Position numbers and translations under genes: made by a program
Notes under the pieces: generated by a model
Database searches by the model: none
What the model saw: the letters and a program-made list of their open reading frames with translations, nothing else
What the model was told of the DNA's origin: nothing
From: Halovivax asiaticus JCM 14624
GTDB lineage: Archaea > Halobacteriota > Halobacteria > Halobacteriales > Natrialbaceae
DNA length: 57,169 nt
Reading direction: 5' to 3'
Assembly (NCBI RefSeq): GCF_000337515.1
Contig: NZ_AOIQ01000013.1
Coordinates: 36,590-93,758, forward strand
Shown here: positions 51,955 through 57,169 of the stretch, one piece after another
How positions within the stretch are numbered: position 1 is the first letter of the stretch
Layout of the letters: each line of letters starts with the position of its first letter

Positions 51955-53520
51955 ATGCAGGCTACGCGCCGACCGTGGGAGATCGCCGCCCTGGCCGGCT
52001 TTCTGGTCGGCTACGGCGCAGTCGTCGGCAGTCCGGTTCCCGGCGTCGGCGCGCTTCTCGTGGGTGCCTGGCTCGTCGGGCGACAGGTCGCGTTCGTCGA
52101 ACAGGTCGATTGGATCCGAACGGGGCTCACCGTCTCACAGCGACCGGCTCGGACGCGAGCCAATACCGGAGCGCGTGACCAGGTCACGCTCCTCGCGACG
52201 ATGGGCGAGCGGACGGGACCCGTCGACGGCGCCGACGGACCGCAGGACAGCGAGATCGGTGCGTTTCCCGAAGAAAGAGCGCGCGCACGTGCCGTCGACG
52301 TGTCCGTGACGGCCGGCGTCCCGACGGCCGCCATCGTCGATCGGCCGCTGTCGGTACAGCTCGACGCCACCGCGTCGGAAGCCGCGGCAACCAGCGTCGT
52401 CGAGTGGCCGGTCGCGGGGCGCCACGAGTTCGAACCGGCGAGCGTCCGCGTCCGCGACAGGCTGTTCACGGAAACGCTCTCGATGGGAGAACGGCCGACA
52501 GTCGTCGTCGAGGCGCGACAGGCAAGTTCACTCCACGTCGGCGAGGGCGGCGAACGGATCGCCGTCGGCGTCGGCACGCGCGACGACGGACGACGAGGGC
52601 AGGGGCTCGAACCGGCAGCGTTGCGAAAGTACACGGCCGGCGACGCCGCGTCCAAGATCGACTGGAAAGCCACCGCCCGACTTTCGACACCGTACGTTCG
52701 CGAATACGAGGCCGAGACGGATCGCCGAACGGTGCTCGTCGTCGACGCCAGGCGATCACCGGCGGTCGACGGTCCCGGGAGCTCGCCGCTCGATCACCTC
52801 ACGTCGGTCGCTCTCTCGATCGCCGACGACGCACACAAGCACGGGGACCCACTCGGGCTCGTCGTCGTCGGCGAAAACGGAATCAACACACGGATCCCGA
52901 CGAGCAGGAGCGCCGACGTCAGCGGACGGATCCGGAACGCGCTCCTCGATCTCGAACCGGAGCCCGGTCGCTCCGGGAGCGGCCCCGTCGACCCGACGAC
53001 CACCGCAACACCAACGCGTGACGGGCGTGCACTGCGGGAGACGATTTCCGGACGCGGAGACACGCACGCGCCGATCACCACCACAGCAGACGCGCAGGCA
53101 GCCCGGGTGGCACTCGATGGGACGAGCGCGTTCGATCGGCACCTCCGGCCGTTCTACGCCGATCGCACGGCCTACGTCGAACGCGTCGCCGACGCACCGC
53201 TGTTTGCCGCCGTCGACCAGGAACTCGGACGCGAGTCGGGCCGGATCTGGCCGGTCATCCTCACGGACGACACCGCACGCGCCGAACTGGCCGAGGCGGT
53301 CTCGAACGCGAGGGCGCGCGGCGACGGGGCACTCGTCGCGATCGCGCCGACGGTGTTGTACGAGCCGGCCGGCCTGAGCGAACTGGATCAGGCGTACGAC
53401 CGGTACGTCGAATTCGAATCGTTCAGACGGCAGCTCGGACGCCAGACCGGCATCACGGCGCTCGAAGTCGGACCGGCCGATCGGCTCGATGCCGTGCTCG
53501 AAGCTGGTGATCGACCGTGA
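51955..53520 (+). CDS. DUF58 protein
   Basis: A 521-residue protein with two N-terminal membrane helices (IAALAGFLVGYGAVVGSPVP, GALLVGAWLVGRQVAF), an extended beta domain, and the DUF58 signature (LEPAALRKYTAGDAASKIDW, then KATARLSTPYVREYEAETD) followed by a von Willebrand A-like fold (TVLVVDARRSPAV). DUF58 proteins are found with MoxR ATPases and are thought to act as their partners or substrates in the maturation of envelope complexes. The gene overlaps the next by four bases (GTGA). It looks like the first gene of a three-gene plus-strand operon. Confidence 0.9.
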   Translation: MQATRRPWEIAALAGFLVGYGAVVGSPVPGVGALLVGAWLVGRQVAFVEQVDWIRTGLTVSQRPARTRANTGARDQVTLLATMGERTGPVDGADGPQDSEIGAFPEERARARAVDVSVTAGVPTAAIVDRPLSVQLDATASEAAATSVVEWPVAGRHEFEPASVRVRDRLFTETLSMGERPTVVVEARQASSLHVGEGGERIAVGVGTRDDGRRGQGLEPAALRKYTAGDAASKIDWKATARLSTPYVREYEAETDRRTVLVVDARRSPAVDGPGSSPLDHLTSVALSIADDAHKHGDPLGLVVVGENGINTRIPTSRSADVSGRIRNALLDLEPEPGRSGSGPVDPTTTATPTRDGRALRETISGRGDTHAPITTTADAQAARVALDGTSAFDRHLRPFYADRTAYVERVADAPLFAAVDQELGRESGRIWPVILTDDTARAELAEAVSNARARGDGALVAIAPTVLYEPAGLSELDQAYDRYVEFESFRRQLGRQTGITALEVGPADRLDAVLEAGDRP

Positions 53521-54056
53521 ATCGTCCGTCGACACGGTCCGCTCGATCGAGTGCACACACGCTGTTCGAGCAGGTCCGACACGAGGTGCCGGTCGCCGTG
53601 GCCATCGGAATACAGGCTGTGGTGGCCGTCGCTATTCTGGGCCCGGCTGGCATCGTCCTCGCCGCAGTGACGGCGGTCGGGTTGGTGCTCGCGGGCACGC
53701 CGTACGGCCTCGCAGCGGGCCACGTCGCCCTCGTCGGCCTCGACCCATCGACACTCGCGGTCGACTCGCTCGCAGCCGTCGAATGTGCCTTCTTCGTTGT
53801 GCTCGCCGCGTCTTTCGTGCGAGGGCCGGCTGCCAGCCGTGTGATCGCGGCCGCCGGGGTCGTTCTCGTCGCGGGCGGCAGCGTCGCGTGGCTCACGCAC
53901 GGCCTCCTCGCGGAGTGGGCCACGCTGGCCGTGGCAGCGTTCATGTTCGCACCGATCTACTACGGAATCTACCGGTATCAACTCGTCCGGGACCGCACCG
54001 GCCGACGTGCCGACGAACCGACTCCGACCGAAGCGCCCGACGATCCCACTGCATGA
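53517..54056 (+). CDS. DUF7519-like membrane protein
   Basis: A 179-residue protein starting with GTG, overlapping the DUF58 stop codon. About five hydrophobic segments (VAVAIGIQAVVAVAILGPAG, IVLAAVTAVGLVLAG, FFVVLAASFV, VIAAAGVVLVAGGSVAWL, TLAVAAFMFAPIYYGIYRY) precede a short acidic tail. Haloarchaeal proteins at this position next to DUF58 genes are annotated as DUF7519. The role is unknown; the conserved context suggests a membrane component of the same MoxR-linked machinery. It overlaps the following gene by four bases (ATGA). Confidence 0.8.
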   Translation: MNRPSTRSARSSAHTLFEQVRHEVPVAVAIGIQAVVAVAILGPAGIVLAAVTAVGLVLAGTPYGLAAGHVALVGLDPSTLAVDSLAAVECAFFVVLAASFVRGPAASRVIAAAGVVLVAGGSVAWLTHGLLAEWATLAVAAFMFAPIYYGIYRYQLVRDRTGRRADEPTPTEAPDDPTA

Positions 54057-55003
54057 GTCATCACGACACCGATCGAGACGATTCGGCGACGGACCGCACG
54101 CCAACCGAGCACGGAAGAACGCAGTCGACGACCGGTGAAGCGACGAGCGGCGAAGCCGCAGCCGGGAGTCACGCGGCGGCCGAGACCACGCTCACCCCGG
54201 ACGAGCTCGCTGCACAGGTGGAACTGCTCGCCGACGAAAACGCCCGGCTGCGGGAGACGTACGCGAACGCCAAACGAGCACGATACCGCCGGACGGCGCT
54301 CGGCCTGGCCGGAGTCGGTATGCTCGCCGTCGTCGGTGGCCTCACCGTCCCGGCCGGTCGGGACGTACTCTTCGTACTCGGCGCCACGGGCCTCTTCGGC
54401 GCACTCCTCACGTACGTCCTCACACCCGAGCGATTCGTCGCGGCGTCGGTTGGCGAGCGCATCTACGGTGCCCTGGCGACCAATCACGCGGCACTCATCG
54501 ACGAACTCGGCCTGCGCTCGGAGCCTCGCTACCTCCCCGGGACGTCGAGCGTCGCGCCGAAGGTGTTCGTCCCCCAGCGGGCGAGTACCACGTCGCCCAC
54601 TGGCGAAACCGGCCCCATCGTCACCGACGAGGATCATCGGGGTCTGCTCCTCGAACCGACCGGGGCAGAACTCTACACGGCGTTCGCCGAGGCGAGTCCC
54701 GCCGATCCCGCGACGACGCCGGCGCCACTGGCCGGTCAGCTGGCCGAGGCCGTTGTCGACCAGTTCGAACTCGCCCGGACGATCGAACCCGACGTCGACG
54801 GCGACCGCGTAACCTTCGCCGTCACCGACGCCGCGTTCGGTCCACTCGATCGATTCGACCACCCGATTCCGTCGTTTCTCGCGGTTGGCCTCGCTGCGAG
54901 CCGGGGCCGGCCGGTCCGGCTCACCGTCTATCCCGGCGACGATCGGGCGGACTGGCTGGTCACCTGCTGGTGGACCGACGCTGCGACGGGCGACTCGAGG
55001 TAA
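54053..55003 (+). CDS. DUF7982-like membrane-anchored protein
   Basis: A 316-residue protein. A polar N-terminal tail of about 65 residues ends in a short coiled-coil (PDELAAQVELLADENARLRE). It is followed by two membrane helices (ALGLAGVGMLAVVGGLTVPA, VLFVLGATGLFGALLTYVL) and a soluble alpha/beta domain (about 120-310) with GERIYGALATNHAALIDELG and RGRPVRLTVYPGDDRADWLV. It matches the uncharacterised haloarchaeal family found with DUF58/DUF7519. ATG at 54053 overlaps the preceding stop. It converges with the MoxR gene 63 bp away. Confidence 0.8.
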   Translation: MSHHDTDRDDSATDRTPTEHGRTQSTTGEATSGEAAAGSHAAAETTLTPDELAAQVELLADENARLRETYANAKRARYRRTALGLAGVGMLAVVGGLTVPAGRDVLFVLGATGLFGALLTYVLTPERFVAASVGERIYGALATNHAALIDELGLRSEPRYLPGTSSVAPKVFVPQRASTTSPTGETGPIVTDEDHRGLLLEPTGAELYTAFAEASPADPATTPAPLAGQLAEAVVDQFELARTIEPDVDGDRVTFAVTDAAFGPLDRFDHPIPSFLAVGLAASRGRPVRLTVYPGDDRADWLVTCWWTDAATGDSR

Positions 55004-55066
55004 CGGACGTGGACCGACGCGCTCGACCGTTCGAGCCGACCATCCCGCTACGGTGCGGGGCGGGCG

Positions 55067-56071
55067 TCACGTCCGGTCGGGCCCAGTCAACGCCTCCGGC
55101 GCGGCGCCTGGCGGCGACACGTCCGCCAGAATCTCGTCGACGATAGCCGATGCACTGGTGGACGAGAGGGTCGCATCCGTTTCGAGGACGAGCCGGTGAA
55201 CGAGTATCGGCTCCGCGATCGATTTGACGTCGTCGGGGATGACGTACGACCGGTCGTAGATGGCCGCCCTGGCCTTTGCACCGTCGACGAACGCGAGCGT
55301 CGCCCGCGGAGACGCGCCGTGGGCGACGTCGGGGTGGTCACGGCTCGCGGCGACGAGGTCCAGAATGTACTCCGTGATCGGCTCGGCGACGTGAATCGAC
55401 TCGACGGCTTCCCTGGCAAATTCGATCGCCGCAGGCGAGACGACCGGTTCGACCGCGGCCGGCCCGAGCGTCGGGTTGGATGCGAACCTGTCCACGATCG
55501 CCCGTTCGTCGCTCCGATCGGGGAGGTCGACGGTCAGTTTGAACGTAAAGCGGTCTCGCTGGGCCTCCGGGAGTTCGAAGACGCCCTCCATCTCGATGGG
55601 GTTCTGTGTCGCGACCACCATGAAGGGAGTCGGCAGCGCGAGCGTGTCCCCCTCGAGGGAGACCTGGCGCTCCTGCATCGCTTCGAGCAGCGCCGACTGC
55701 GCCTTCGGCGTCGCCCGGTTGATCTCGTCGGCGATGACGACGTTCGTAAACACGGGCCCGCGCTGCAGTTCGAACTCGCCGGTCGACTCCCGGTACACGT
55801 GCGTGCCCGTGATGTCGGCCGGCAAGATGTCCGGCGTGAGCTGGATCCGCCGGGACTCGAGCCCCGTCACGCGGGCGAAGAGGGCCGCCATCGTCGTCTT
55901 GGCGACGCCGGGGACCCCCTCGAGGAGGACGTGGCCGCGCGTCAGGAGGGCGATCGTCAGGTGTTCGATCTGGCGATCCGAGCCGACGAGTACCTGGCTC
56001 GTCTCGGTTTGAATCGTCTCGAAAATCGACGACGGATCGGACCCAGGGGGGACGTTCGCAACGTCACTCAT
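55067..56071 (-). CDS. MoxR-family AAA+ ATPase
   Basis: A 334-residue AAA+ ATPase of the MoxR class. Walker A is GVPGVAKTT (about 52-60), Walker B VVIADE (111-116), sensor 1 is in FMVVATQNPIE, and an arginine-rich lid region follows. MoxR ATPases act as chaperones that insert cofactors or assemble complexes, working with DUF58 and VWA proteins, both of which are nearby here. It overlaps the DUF4350 gene by eight bases, so the two are co-translated on the minus strand. The client complex is unknown. Confidence 0.95.
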   Translation of the reverse strand: MSDVANVPPGSDPSSIFETIQTETSQVLVGSDRQIEHLTIALLTRGHVLLEGVPGVAKTTMAALFARVTGLESRRIQLTPDILPADITGTHVYRESTGEFELQRGPVFTNVVIADEINRATPKAQSALLEAMQERQVSLEGDTLALPTPFMVVATQNPIEMEGVFELPEAQRDRFTFKLTVDLPDRSDERAIVDRFASNPTLGPAAVEPVVSPAAIEFAREAVESIHVAEPITEYILDLVAASRDHPDVAHGASPRATLAFVDGAKARAAIYDRSYVIPDDVKSIAEPILVHRLVLETDATLSSTSASAIVDEILADVSPPGAAPEALTGPDRT

Positions 56072-57169
56072 TCGACTGCTCTTCGGTTTCGCCTGTGTTA
56101 AGCGCTGTTATTATTCGCTGTATTCGTTCGCTATCCCACTCCGGATGCTGTTCGCGGAGGTGGGCACGGAGGGCCTCGTTGTCCGCCTGACTGCGGGCCA
56201 GTGGTTGCTCCCCATATCGACCTGCGCGACCCCGAAGACGAACGACGAGGCGGTAGGGCCACCGGCCGGCCACGAACGCGATCAGGGCGATCCCGACACC
56301 ACCGACGGCGACCGTGAGGATTGACGAGCCGCGGACGGCCAGGAGCGCCACGTAGGCCGGCGGAAGCTCCTCGTCGTGTGAGACGTCGACGATCACGCGG
56401 TCGGCCGATTCGAACAGCGCGGCGAGAAACGCCTCGTTGTCGGCCCGATCGAGCATGGCGTTGATCGTCAGGCTCGGATCGCCGATCGTCACGACGGTGC
56501 CGTTGCCGACCGGTTCGGAGGCGGCGACGGGATACCGCCCGAAATCGGCCGCCGAACGGTTCGCGTCCGCAGGCCCGAGCGTCGCGTACGGACTCGTCCG
56601 AACGAGGACCGTCGCGTCGTCGCTCGCGTTGACCGCGGTCGCGTGGTTGAACACCAACCGGTCGACGGGGCGGTCAAGCGTCGACGTGTTGACGTCGGTC
56701 GCGATCGGCATCGCCGGGCCGCGATCGTACCGGTGCTCGTCACGCAGGAGACGCCCGTCGACGCGCGTCTCGGCGCCGACGGACGCGAGCAGATCGTTCC
56801 CCGCCGAGCCGAAGTTCTCGAGGACGACGAGGGTCCCGCCCGAACGAACGAACTGGCTCACTCGTGACGCATCCGTCGAGCCGTAGGTGTCTGCCGGCGC
56901 CGTGACGAACGCGACCGACTGGGTCGGATCGCCGGACTCGTAGACGCCCGTCTCTCGAGCGACGACGAGTTCCGTGTCGGCGTCGGCCTCGATCGCGCCG
57001 CGAAACTCGCTCGACCCGTCCCAGGTCGGGTTGAAGAGGCCGAACGCCGACGCGGAGGTCGCAGCCGCGACGACGATCGTCAGGACCGTCGCCCCCAGCA
57101 GTGCGGCGAGGAGTACCTGTGGCCAGGGAATATCGTCGAGGTCGAGGGCAGCGATCCGGTCGGACGATC
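56064..57169 (-). CDS. DUF4350 membrane protein, 5' end outside the window
   Basis: The frame is open to the right edge of the window, so the start codon lies outside; probably only a few residues are missing, since a polar lead (SSDRIAALDLDDIPWPQ) precedes the first membrane helix (VLLAALLGATVLTIVVAAAT). A DUF4350-like domain follows (VSQFVRSGGTLVVLENFGSA, GNGTVVTIGDPSLT), then a second membrane helix (SSILTVAVGGVGIALIAFVA) and a short cytoplasmic tail. DUF4350 proteins recur with MoxR and DUF58 genes. It overlaps moxR by eight bases and is the upstream gene of that pair. Confidence 0.85.
   Translation of the reverse strand, partial: SSDRIAALDLDDIPWPQVLLAALLGATVLTIVVAAATSASAFGLFNPTWDGSSEFRGAIEADADTELVVARETGVYESGDPTQSVAFVTAPADTYGSTDASRVSQFVRSGGTLVVLENFGSAGNDLLASVGAETRVDGRLLRDEHRYDRGPAMPIATDVNTSTLDRPVDRLVFNHATAVNASDDATVLVRTSPYATLGPADANRSAADFGRYPVAASEPVGNGTVVTIGDPSLTINAMLDRADNEAFLAALFESADRVIVDVSHDEELPPAYVALLAVRGSSILTVAVGGVGIALIAFVAGRWPYRLVVRLRGRAGRYGEQPLARSQADNEALRAHLREQHPEWDSERIQRIITALNTGETEEQSNE

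Overview
The window looks like a chromosomal segment of a haloarchaeon. It is GC-rich, its proteins are strongly acidic, promoters are archaeal TATA boxes about 25-30 bp before start codons (leaderless transcripts, several with GTG starts), and it carries archaeal markers: Holliday junction resolvase Hjc, the iron-sulfur primase subunit PriL, a Bat-type HTH regulator and a PGF-CTERM surface protease. I cannot name the genus from the sequence alone.

Layout. 1-9.2 kb: a left-truncated GLUG-repeat surface protein, a winged-helix regulator, an AidB-like acyl-CoA dehydrogenase, a UspA protein, Hjc, a CPBP membrane protease, a zinc-ribbon HTH regulator and an MFS transporter. 9.25-9.41 kb: a short segment with its own TATA box that folds into a three-way junction plus two more stem-loops, which I read as a candidate structured RNA. 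9.5-17 kb: a small CxxC protein, membrane proteins, S-adenosylhomocysteine hydrolase, and two paralogous Yip1-like membrane proteins flanking a large multi-pass membrane protein. 17-29 kb: a modular secreted subtilisin with a PGF-CTERM tail, a secreted acidic protein, an MTA/SAH deaminase, a DUF4382 lipoprotein, an FAD monooxygenase divergent from a Bat-like regulator, PriL, and an alpha/beta-hydrolase fold protein lacking its nucleophile serine.

29-46.3 kb: a surface-polysaccharide/glycosylation region. It starts with frame-broken genes and an (AC)14 microsatellite directly before a formyltransferase-like gene. From about 30.6 to 40.2 kb the DNA is clearly more AT-rich than its surroundings (phosphatase-superfamily protein, Wzx-like flippase, multi-pass membrane protein, GT4 glycosyltransferase, DUF354 protein), which suggests an exchanged cassette. 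Then, on the minus strand, a GC-rich operon encodes a GT2 glycosyltransferase and a set equivalent to the bacterial WbpA/B/E/D enzymes; together with the UDP-GlcNAc 2-epimerase next to it, it could make UDP-diacetamido-mannuronic acid. GlmS and a GlmU-like nucleotidyltransferase at 46.3-49.5 kb would supply the UDP-GlcNAc precursor.

49.6-57.2 kb: a divergent cluster with a DUF4129-type membrane protein, a DUF58 protein, two small membrane proteins, a MoxR AAA ATPase and a DUF4350 protein that runs off the right edge. This set recurs in archaea and bacteria and its function is not established.

I saw no rRNA, tRNA, CRISPR array or intact transposase.
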